Positions 1 through 5,625 of a stretch of DNA of 6,946 bases are shown one piece after another; the first letter of the stretch is position 1; each line of letters begins with the position of its first letter. The DNA comes from Acidobacteriota bacterium. GTDB taxonomy: Bacteria; Acidobacteriota; Polarisedimenticolia; Polarisedimenticolales; Polarisedimenticolaceae. Below the pieces are notes generated by a model. It was not told the DNA's origin. It was given only the letters and a program-made list of their open reading frames with translations, and made no database searches. The DNA lies in NCBI GenBank assembly GCA_011773795.1, contig WVWW01000012.1:1331-8276 (forward strand), written 5' to 3'. Both the position numbers and the translations under genes were made by a program.

Positions 1-897
1 GTCATCTTGACGGGTCTCGGGCTCGCCGTCGTTCTCGTTCCGGTCATCCCCGATCCCTCGCCGGGCTTCGCGGAGCGGAAGGGAGACATCGCCTCGGTAC
101 GGGAGACCGCGTCCTGGATGGTGGGAAACGACGTCGTGACCGAGCTGACGCTGCGCTCCACCAGCGGGCTGGAGGTCGAGCTGAGCGTCCGTCGTCCCGC
201 GGACGCAAGCCATCCTCGGCCCTTGATCTTGATGCTCGCCGGAGTCGGCACCGGCCGCAACGCGGTGCGCTTCCCGGCGGACACCGGCGGCGTCGTCATG
301 GCCGCCCTGTCCTATCCCTATCGTGGTGACCGCCACGCAGGCACGGGGGCGCTCCTCCTCGACCTTCCTCGGATGCAACGCGCGCTGCTCGACACGATAC
401 CCGCGGTCCTCCTGGCAACGGACTGGTTGATGCAACAACCCTACGTCGATCCCGGAAAGGTGGAACTGGCGGGAGGGAGCATGGGTGCGTTCGTGGTGAG
501 CGTTCCGGGTGCTCTGGACACCCGGTTCCGGCGCGTCTGGATCGTCCACGGCGGTGCTGCTCCCGCGCTGGTCTTCCGAGAGACGCTGAAGGACCGGATT
601 CGGTTCGCGCCCGCACGAGCGCTCACCGCCGAGCTTCTCGCCGCGATCGCCTGCAGCCACCACCTGGCGCCCGAAAAATGGGTCGGCAGGATCTCGCCAC
701 GACCGGTGGTCGTCGTGAACGCTCGTGACGACGAGTCGATTCCCAAGGAGAGCGTCGAGCGTCTGCACCGGGCGCTGGGCGACCCTTCCGAAGTGATCTG
801 GACTCAGGGGGGGCACGTCCTTCCCGACCGTGAAGCGGTCATCGAAGCGCTTGCGGAAGTCATTCTCTCGAAGATGCGGGAAGACGAGACGTTATAG
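1..897 (+). CDS. alpha/beta hydrolase, probably exported (5' end likely outside window)
   Basis: Predicted serine hydrolase of the alpha/beta-hydrolase fold; the substrate is unknown, with esterase or dienelactone-hydrolase-like activity most likely. Numbering from the TTG at position 7 gives 296 residues. A nucleophile elbow GGSMG places the catalytic Ser at 158. An acid candidate sits at Asp241/242 in ARDDESIP and the catalytic His at 270 in GGHV, in the usual Ser-Asp-His order and spacing. LAGVGTGRN (77-85) follows the first core beta strand, where the oxyanion loop is expected. The first ~22 residues are hydrophobic (GLAVVLVPVIP), like the core of a signal peptide, but they lack the positively charged n-region. 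The frame is open back to base 1, so the TTG is probably not the real start and the gene is probably cut by the window edge. It ends at TAG 895-897, 48 bp from the stop of the convergent ABC ATPase gene. The fold is confident; the specificity is not. Confidence 0.85.
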   Translation, partial: VILTGLGLAVVLVPVIPDPSPGFAERKGDIASVRETASWMVGNDVVTELTLRSTSGLEVELSVRRPADASHPRPLILMLAGVGTGRNAVRFPADTGGVVMAALSYPYRGDRHAGTGALLLDLPRMQRALLDTIPAVLLATDWLMQQPYVDPGKVELAGGSMGAFVVSVPGALDTRFRRVWIVHGGAAPALVFRETLKDRIRFAPARALTAELLAAIACSHHLAPEKWVGRISPRPVVVVNARDDESIPKESVERLHRALGDPSEVIWTQGGHVLPDREAVIEALAEVILSKMREDETL

Positions 898-945
898 TTT
901 CCGGTACTTCCGCCGTCGCCATCCCGCAACACATCTTTCGGCGCC

Positions 946-1647
946 TCACTTCCCGACGTCCGAGACGATCTTGCCGTCGCACAGGGTCACCACACGATGG
1001 GCATGCGCGGCGATGTCGTCCTCGTGGGTGACGACGATCACCGTGTTGCCGGCGTCGTTGAGCGCATCGAACAGCTCCATGATCTCCGCGGAGGTGGTGC
1101 TGTCGAGATTCCCGGTCGGCTCGTCCGCGAGCAGGATCGACGGCTCGTTGACCAGCGCCCGGGCGATCGCCACGCGCTGCCGCTGACCGCCCGACAGCTC
1201 GTTGGGGCGGTGCTTCATGCGGTCCGCCAGCCCGACGCGTTCGAGCGCGCGCTCGGCCTTCCCGCGGCGTTCGGTTCTCCCCACGCCGCCATAGATCAGG
1301 GGAAGCTCGACGTTGCGCAACGCGGTGGTGCGAGCCAGCAGATTGAACGTCTGGAAGACGAAACCGATCTCCTCGTTCCGGATCGCGGCGAGCTCTTCGT
1401 CGTTCAGACCCTCGACCGCGACGCCGTTGAGCCGGTAGCTTCCCGACGTCGGCGTGTCCAGGCAGCCGAGGAGGTTCATCAGCGTCGACTTGCCGCTTCC
1501 CGAGGCTCCCATGATGGCGAGGTACTCGCCGCGAGAAACGACGAGGTCGACGCCGTCGAGAGCGCGCACCTCTTCGTTGCCGACCCTGTAGATCTTGCGA
1601 ATGTCGCGGATCGACAGGAACTCGCGGGCTTCGCGCATCGTGCTCAT
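946..1647 (-). CDS. ABC transporter ATP-binding protein, MacB/LolD-type
   Basis: Cytoplasmic ATPase that powers the two FtsX-type permeases encoded just upstream. It has 233 residues, the usual length for a stand-alone LolD/YknY/MacB-type nucleotide-binding domain, and all motifs are intact. These are Walker A GASGSGKST (47-55), Q-loop Gln99 in FVFQTFNLL, signature LSGGQ (151-155), Walker B ILLADEP with catalytic Glu176, D-loop region GNLD (179-182) and switch His208 in VVTHED. The stretch LLARTTALRNVELPLIY is typical of this exporter subgroup, not of importers. The ATG at 1647 overlaps the TGA of the preceding permease gene as ATGA, with GAGG 4 nt upstream. The frame stays open to 1734, but that extension would lie inside the permease gene and is Gly/Pro/Arg-rich without conserved sequence, so I reject it. 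It is the last gene of the operon. It would hydrolyse ATP to drive periplasmic conformational change (MacB-type mechanotransmission). The substrate is unknown. Confidence 0.95.
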   Translation of the reverse strand: MSTMREAREFLSIRDIRKIYRVGNEEVRALDGVDLVVSRGEYLAIMGASGSGKSTLMNLLGCLDTPTSGSYRLNGVAVEGLNDEELAAIRNEEIGFVFQTFNLLARTTALRNVELPLIYGGVGRTERRGKAERALERVGLADRMKHRPNELSGGQRQRVAIARALVNEPSILLADEPTGNLDSTTSAEIMELFDALNDAGNTVIVVTHEDDIAAHAHRVVTLCDGKIVSDVGK

Positions 1648-1655
1648 GCCGCCTC
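1644..1655 (-). promoter_or_regulatory. ATGA stop/start overlap with GAGG ribosome site (translational coupling)
   Basis: The ATPase ATG (1647-1645) shares bases with the second permease's TGA (1646-1644). A GAGG core (1655-1652) lies 4 nt before the ATG, inside the permease coding sequence. This arrangement is typical of coupled translation and fixes the ATPase start. Confidence 0.75.
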
Positions 1656-2942
1656 GTGGCGAAGCGCCTCGACCGGGTCCATCCCGGCCGCCTGGCGCGC
1701 CGGAAGGTAGCCCGCGAGGGTCCCGGTCAGGCACGAGGAGACGACACCGAAGGCGACGGCCCAGAGCGGAAGCACCGGCATGAAACCCGGCAGGACGAGG
1801 GCCAGTACCGAGGTCAGCAAGGCCGCCACCAGCAGCCCGCCCGCGCCGCCCACAAGAGAAAGCAACAGAGACTCGATGAGGAACTGCCGCATCACGTCCT
1901 GACGCCGGGCGCCGACCGCCATCCGAACCCCGATCTCCCGCGTCCGCTCGGTCACGGCGATCACCATCACGTTGGCGATCCCGATGCCGCCGATGAGCAG
2001 GGAGACGGCCGCCAGTCCGACGGTTGCGAGCGCGATGCCGGCGCCGACGCGGTCGAAGGTGCCGATGATCTGCTCGGAGGTCGAGAGGTTGAAATCGTTC
2101 GGCTCGTCGGGCGCGAGCCGGCGCAACCGACGGAGCACCGTCTCGATGTCGGTTCGCGCGCTCTGCAGCCGGCCCTCCAGCGCCCGGAGATACAGCACGG
2201 TCGCGTCGGCGTCGGGAAAGCGACGCGCGGCGGTGCCGGCGGGGATCGCCATCACGCTGTCCTGGCGGTTCTCGCCGAAGAAGCCGCCGCGGCGCTGTTG
2301 AAGGATGCCGACCACCGCATAGGGCTCGCCGAGCAGCTGGACCTCGCGCCCGAGGGTTCCGGCTCCGGCGTCGTCGCCGAACAGCGCGCGTGCGAGACTG
2401 GCTCCCAGGACGGCGACACGCGCGGCCGCACGGTCCTCGTATTGCGTGAAGGGCCGGCCGTGAGCGAACTGGGCGCCGACGATGTCGAAGTAGCTCGCGG
2501 AAGTTCCCTCGACGAGAACCGTGTCGGAGACGGCGGAGCCGGCACGCGCGCTCAGGGCGCGCCCGTTGACGACCGCGGGGATGAGGATCTGGGCGGCGGC
2601 CGCCTCGACGGCCTCGGCCTCCCTCACGATGACGTCGCCGAAATCGCGCTCGAGCGGTAGACGTCGGGCCTCCTCGTCGGACGGCGGCGAGTAGGGATCG
2701 CCGCTGAGGTGGAAGGCGAACACGTTGTCGGTCCCGAGCTCGCGGAACAGGAGCGCGATCTGGTTGCGAACGTTGACCAGCACCGTGGCGACCAGCGAGA
2801 CCGTCACGATGCCGATCACGATGCCGATCACCGCGAGCGCGGCGCGTCCCGGGTGGGCGGCGAGAGACTCCACGGCGAGACGCATCGAGCTCACGAGCGC
2901 TTCCCGCTTGCGACCGTGACGGGTGGATGGCTTTGGGCTCAC
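1644..2942 (-). CDS. FtsX/MacB-family ABC permease (second of pair)
   Basis: Inner-membrane permease of a MacB-like exporter, 432 residues, without a fused ATPase domain. The order seen is a basic N-terminus (1-32), TM1 (about 34-57), a periplasmic MacB core domain (about 60-295), then TM2 (about 302-330), TM3 (about 353-385) and TM4 (about 391-413). The periplasmic domain contains the typical YFDIVGAQFAHGRPF (151-165). TM2 is followed by the family hallmark TERTREIGVRMAVGAR (331-346), the cytoplasmic helix that contacts the ATPase. The C-terminus carries the canonical PARQAAGMDPVEALRHE (414-430). The start is a GTG, chosen because AGGGGAG lies 4 nt upstream and no better start exists; a GTG at residue 17 is the alternative. 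It lies 12 bp after the first permease gene and overlaps the ATPase gene by 4 bp. It probably pairs with the first permease as a heterodimer. In-frame duplication of a 12-bp unit gives VIGIVIGI in TM1. Confidence 0.93.
   Translation of the reverse strand: MSPKPSTRHGRKREALVSSMRLAVESLAAHPGRAALAVIGIVIGIVTVSLVATVLVNVRNQIALLFRELGTDNVFAFHLSGDPYSPPSDEEARRLPLERDFGDVIVREAEAVEAAAAQILIPAVVNGRALSARAGSAVSDTVLVEGTSASYFDIVGAQFAHGRPFTQYEDRAAARVAVLGASLARALFGDDAGAGTLGREVQLLGEPYAVVGILQQRRGGFFGENRQDSVMAIPAGTAARRFPDADATVLYLRALEGRLQSARTDIETVLRRLRRLAPDEPNDFNLSTSEQIIGTFDRVGAGIALATVGLAAVSLLIGGIGIANVMVIAVTERTREIGVRMAVGARRQDVMRQFLIESLLLSLVGGAGGLLVAALLTSVLALVLPGFMPVLPLWAVAFGVVSSCLTGTLAGYLPARQAAGMDPVEALRHEAA
2808..2831. 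repeat. 12-bp perfect tandem duplication inside TM1 of the second permease
   Basis: The + strand unit GATGCCGATCAC occurs twice in a row without mismatch. On the coding strand it adds a whole four-residue unit to the hydrophobic helix (VIGIVIGI), so the frame is kept. Confidence 0.7.
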
Positions 2943-2946
2943 CGGA

Positions 2947-2953
2947 CTCCCCT
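2947..2953 (-). promoter_or_regulatory. ribosome binding site deciding the GTG start of the second permease
   Basis: AGGGGAG on the minus strand lies immediately after the TAG of the first permease and 4 nt before the GTG at 2942. It supports this start over the internal GTG at residue 17. Confidence 0.65.
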
Positions 2954-2954
2954 A

Positions 2955-4229
2955 CTAGTCGGCATGAAGTGCGTCCACGACGACGATTCTCGTGGCGTAA
3001 CGCGCCGGGAACCAGCCGGCCAGGAGGCCGCTGGCGCTCGCGGCCAGCAGGCTCCAGGCGACCGTCGCGATCTCGAGCCGGAGGTTCAGTCCGGTTCGGT
3101 TGAGAAGCTCGACGAGGCCGTAGACGCTCAGGACCCCGGCGAGACCACCGATGAAGGAGATGACGACCGACTCGGCCAGGATCTCGGCCAGGACCTGCGA
3201 TCGTGAGGCACCGACCGCGCGGCGCACGCCGATCTCACGCGTCCTCTGGGTCACCGACACCAGGATGGTGTTGGCGACGACGATGATGGCCGCGAGCAGG
3301 GCCATGGCGGAGATCGGCGCCGCCGCCATGCCGATGCGTTCGGAGAGGCGCTGGACGAAACTCCGCGAGGCCTCCGGAGACAGCATGTCGAAGTCGTCCT
3401 CCTCCCCGGGATCCAGTTGGTGCCGGGCCCGCATCGACACCCGGGCCCGGCTTTCCGCTTCCTGCGTCGCCGCGGGCTCGTCGGGCCGGGGCGCCCGCGC
3501 GAGGAGCTGCATCGTCTCGGGAGCGCCGAAGGCACGCTCGAACGCGGGAAGCGGGATCCAGACGTTGCGGTCGAGGGATGCCCCGCCCACGTTGCCCTGG
3601 CGCTCCTGGAGTCCGATGACCTCGAAGCCACGGCCGGCGATCCGGACGGTCTTGCCCAGCGGGTCGACCGCGGGGAACAGCTCGTCGACGAGGACGGCGC
3701 CCAGCACCGCGACCTGTCGCGCCTGCAGCTCCTCCGTGTTCGTGAAGAATCGCCCGCGGGCGATCGCCAGATCCCGGATCTCTGCGAGATCGGCGGTCGC
3801 GCCGACCAACGAGGCCCCCTCGTAGCTCCTGGAACCCGCCACCACCTCGACGCGCCGGTTCACGGTCGCGCCGTAGACGACCCTTCCCGACGCCCACCGC
3901 TCGAGCACGCGCAGGTCCGCGCGGCGAATGTTCGGGTTGCGCTCGAGCTTGCGTTCCAGCTGTTGCCGGCTGATGCGGCCGGGTGACGCCACCTTCGCGA
4001 TCACGAACGTGTCGGCGCCGAACGTACGCGCCGCGCTGGTGCGCGCGAAGCGCTCGATCCCGTCGAGGACGACCACCACGATCGCGATCGTCGCCACCGC
4101 AGCCGCGATGGCGAGGCCCGCGAGTAGCGCGCGGAGCCGGTGCGTCCTCACGGCCCCCACCCCCTCGCGGATCGCCTCGACCAACGAAACCCGCGCCGCG
4201 GCGGAAGGAGCTTTTCGAGCTCGTGTCAT
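2955..4229 (-). CDS. FtsX/MacB-family ABC permease (first of pair)
   Basis: Inner-membrane permease, 424 residues, with the same four-TM MacB/FtsX topology as its downstream neighbour but clearly divergent in sequence. TM1 lies at about 34-56 (AGLAIAAAVATIAIVVVVL) and the large periplasmic domain at about 60-298, with GRFFTNTEE (159-167). TM2 is about 302-326, followed by the hallmark TQRTREIGVRRAVGAS (327-342); TM3 is about 352-375 and TM4 about 389-409. The C-terminal motif, canonical PVEALR in the partner, is degenerate here: the protein ends RIVVVDALHAD, with Val replacing Pro and Asp replacing Glu. The ATG at 4229 was chosen over more upstream starts in the open frame (to 4358) because it falls 19 bp after the adaptor's stop and has a GGAGG 11 nt upstream. 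The longer form would run through the adaptor gene and adds only Arg/Ser-rich sequence. It is inferred to form a heterodimer with the second permease, as LolC and LolE do. Confidence 0.92.
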   Translation of the reverse strand: MTRARKAPSAAARVSLVEAIREGVGAVRTHRLRALLAGLAIAAAVATIAIVVVVLDGIERFARTSAARTFGADTFVIAKVASPGRISRQQLERKLERNPNIRRADLRVLERWASGRVVYGATVNRRVEVVAGSRSYEGASLVGATADLAEIRDLAIARGRFFTNTEELQARQVAVLGAVLVDELFPAVDPLGKTVRIAGRGFEVIGLQERQGNVGGASLDRNVWIPLPAFERAFGAPETMQLLARAPRPDEPAATQEAESRARVSMRARHQLDPGEEDDFDMLSPEASRSFVQRLSERIGMAAAPISAMALLAAIIVVANTILVSVTQRTREIGVRRAVGASRSQVLAEILAESVVISFIGGLAGVLSVYGLVELLNRTGLNLRLEIATVAWSLLAASASGLLAGWFPARYATRIVVVDALHAD

Positions 4230-4240
4230 CCCCGAACGAC

Positions 4241-4245
4241 CCTCC
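4241..4245 (-). promoter_or_regulatory. ribosome binding site of the first permease
   Basis: GGAGG on the minus strand lies between the adaptor's TGA and the permease ATG, 11 nt before the start (slightly long). It supports the ATG at 4229 rather than the longer open frame. Confidence 0.6.
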
Positions 4246-4248
4246 GGA

Positions 4249-5490
4249 TCAGGGCGTGCGCACCCGGTCGCCGTCCTCGAGCCCGCGCAGGATCTGGTAC
4301 GGGCCGACGATGACCTCCGAGCCCGCTTCGATCCCGTGTACCACGATGTCGAGCCCACCGATCATCCCGGTCTCGACCTCGATAAACCTTGCCGCCCCCT
4401 GGCTGACGGTGAAGACGCCGCGTGTCTCACCGCCGTCGTCGCGGGTACGGATCACGACCGACTGCAGCGGCACGACGACGACGTCGTCCTGCTCGCCCAC
4501 CAGAATCTCCGCGTCGCAGGTCAGGCCCGGCCGGATGTTGGGCACGGCATCGAGCAGGCGAATCTCGACACGGAACTCGCGCGCCGCGGCGCCCGCGGTC
4601 AACTGCGGCAGCGCGCTGGCGCCGACCTCGGTGACCCGGCCGCGGAAGGCGCGGTCGGGCAAGGCCTCCAGGGTCACGGTCGCCTCCTGCCCGACGGCCA
4701 CGCGGAGCACGTCGGCCTCGGCGACCTTCACCTCGGCGTTGAGCTCGCTCAGATCGGAGACGGTCATGAGGACGGTGCCCGGCTGGTTCTGGATCCCGAT
4801 CACCACCATCTCGCCCTGCCGGACCTGCAACCTCGACACCACGCCCGAGATCGGTGCCACGATCGAGGTCTTCTCGAGGAGGTCGCGTGCCCGGGCGGCC
4901 TGCGCGCGCGCCTGGAGCACGCGGCGTCTCGCCGCCTCGCCGCTGCTCTCCGCCCGCGTGACCGCGGCCTGCGCGGCGTCCACGCCGGCATTCCTCGATT
5001 CGGCCGCGGCCCGGGCGGCATCCATCTCGGATGCCGAGACGAGGTCTTCCCGGAACAGCGTCTCGAGACGTTCGAGGTTGATGCTCGACTCCCGCGCCTC
5101 CGCCGTTGCCCGCTCGAGGTCGGCACGCGCGGCGACCACCTGCTCGGCCGCCGACGCCGCCTCCGCCGCGAAGGCCTGGATCGCGGCCTCGGCGGCCTCC
5201 AGCTCACTTCGTGCCTGGATCGGATCGATGCGCGCGAGCAAGTCGCCGGCCTGTACCTCCGCTCCCTCGGTGACCGGAAGCTCGACCACCCGGCCCATGA
5301 CGCTCGAGCCGATGTCGGCGTAGCGTTCCGCGAGAATCTCGCCGGAGGCGTTCACGAAGGAGCGAAACAGGTCGCGGCTCTCGGCCGGGGCCAGCTCCAC
5401 CGCCTGCCCCTCGTCGCCGCTTCGTCCCAAGACGAAAAGAATCACGACCACCAGGACGATCCCGATCCCGACCCACCTGAATCGCCTCAA
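4249..5490 (-). CDS. MacA/HlyD-type periplasmic adaptor (membrane fusion protein)
   Basis: Periplasmic adaptor that would link the MacB-like permeases to an outer-membrane channel; 413 residues, normal for the family. An N-terminal membrane anchor covers about 7-22 (VGIGIVLVVVILFVLG). There is no lipobox Cys, so it is anchored by the helix and not by lipid. The first lipoyl half-motif is at about 60-90 (GRVVELPVTEGAEVQAGD) and an Ala/Glu/Arg-rich coiled-coil hairpin spans about 92-206. The second lipoyl half is at 210-232 (VAPISGVVSRLQVRQGE), the beta-barrel at about 248-330, and the membrane-proximal domain runs from about 331 to the end. Near the hairpin tip, R141, L145 and S152 reproduce the R-x3-L-x6-S motif known from AcrA/MacA-type adaptors to dock on TolC. 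The start is TTG, supported by AGGAGAGGAG 10 nt upstream; no ATG is available in frame. It is the first gene of the four-gene exporter operon, 19 bp before the first permease. Confidence 0.94.
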   Translation of the reverse strand: MRRFRWVGIGIVLVVVILFVLGRSGDEGQAVELAPAESRDLFRSFVNASGEILAERYADIGSSVMGRVVELPVTEGAEVQAGDLLARIDPIQARSELEAAEAAIQAFAAEAASAAEQVVAARADLERATAEARESSINLERLETLFREDLVSASEMDAARAAAESRNAGVDAAQAAVTRAESSGEAARRRVLQARAQAARARDLLEKTSIVAPISGVVSRLQVRQGEMVVIGIQNQPGTVLMTVSDLSELNAEVKVAEADVLRVAVGQEATVTLEALPDRAFRGRVTEVGASALPQLTAGAAAREFRVEIRLLDAVPNIRPGLTCDAEILVGEQDDVVVVPLQSVVIRTRDDGGETRGVFTVSQGAARFIEVETGMIGGLDIVVHGIEAGSEVIVGPYQILRGLEDGDRVRTP

Positions 5491-5500
5491 GGCTTTCGCT

Positions 5501-5510
5501 CTCCTCTCCT
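5501..5510 (-). promoter_or_regulatory. ribosome binding site deciding the TTG start of the adaptor
   Basis: On the minus strand this reads AGGAGAGGAG, two overlapping Shine-Dalgarno cores, 10 nt upstream of the TTG at 5490. It supports a non-ATG start for the first gene of the operon. Confidence 0.7.
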
Positions 5511-5561
5511 GACCGGAGTCGCATGCCGATCGCTCGGGCGTTCCCCGCAGCTCACGCCGTG

Positions 5562-5567
5562 ATTGTA
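5562..5567 (-). promoter_or_regulatory. candidate -10 element for the exporter operon
   Basis: On the minus strand this reads TACAAT (5 of 6 matches to TATAAT), an A/T-rich island in otherwise very GC-rich DNA, about 70 nt upstream of the adaptor's TTG start and within the only sizeable intergenic region. No good -35 hexamer is seen at 16-18 nt spacing; TTCGGT at 19 nt is the nearest and is weak. A 5-bp inverted repeat (GGCGT/ACGCC, 5537-5541 and 5554-5558) lies just downstream in the expected leader. This is a candidate only. Confidence 0.35.
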
Positions 5568-5593
5568 TCCGTAAGTCGCGGTCTTCACCGAAC

Positions 5594-5602
5594 TGGTACT
5601 CT
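5594..5602 (+). promoter_or_regulatory. possible extended -10 for the yqgE-like gene
   Basis: The sequence TGGTACTCT fits an extended -10 (TGnTAnnnT) and would place transcription start near 5609, leaving a leader of about 17 nt before the ATG that still includes GAGG. No -35 match is visible upstream. It is weak and rests on a single short match. Confidence 0.2.
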
Positions 5603-5616
5603 TGATCGGAGGCATC

Positions 5617-5620
5617 GAGG
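5617..5620 (+). promoter_or_regulatory. ribosome binding site of the yqgE-like gene
   Basis: GAGG lies 5 nt before the ATG at 5626. A second GGAGG at 5608-5612 is 13 nt away. Both favour the ATG over the in-frame TTG at 5602. Confidence 0.5.
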
Positions 5621-5625
5621 CTTTC

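Noticed and set aside
898..945. Possible bidirectional terminator between the convergent hydrolase and ATPase genes
   Set aside because: I could find no stem of useful length with a T-run in these 48 bases.
949..1451. 12-mer CTTCCCGACGTC present at 949-960 and 1440-1451
   Set aside because: It consists of two isolated copies inside one coding gene, in ordinary codons, with no flanking similarity. Chance is sufficient in GC-rich sequence.
997..1710. 237-codon open frame on the + strand opposite the ABC ATPase
   Set aside because: It is complementary to an ATPase with every catalytic motif intact, and its product shows no conserved features.
1648..1734. N-terminal extension of the ATPase (29 residues)
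   Set aside because: It overlaps the permease coding region, has Gly/Pro/Arg-rich sequence, and the ATGA-coupled start at 1647 gives the normal family length.
1656..2660. 334-codon open frame on the + strand opposite the second permease
   Set aside because: It is an antisense shadow of a well-supported permease gene, with low-complexity composition and no domain.
4230..4358. N-terminal extension of the first permease (43 residues)
   Set aside because: It lies inside the adaptor coding sequence, is Arg/Ser-rich and unlike FtsX-family N-termini. The ATG at 4229 has its own ribosome site and sits just after the adaptor stop.
3928..5562. 544-codon open frame on the + strand opposite the adaptor and first permease
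   Set aside because: It lies antisense to two genes with clear conserved domains, and its product is Arg/His/Asp/Gly-rich with no recognisable motif. Long antisense frames are expected at this GC content and codon bias.
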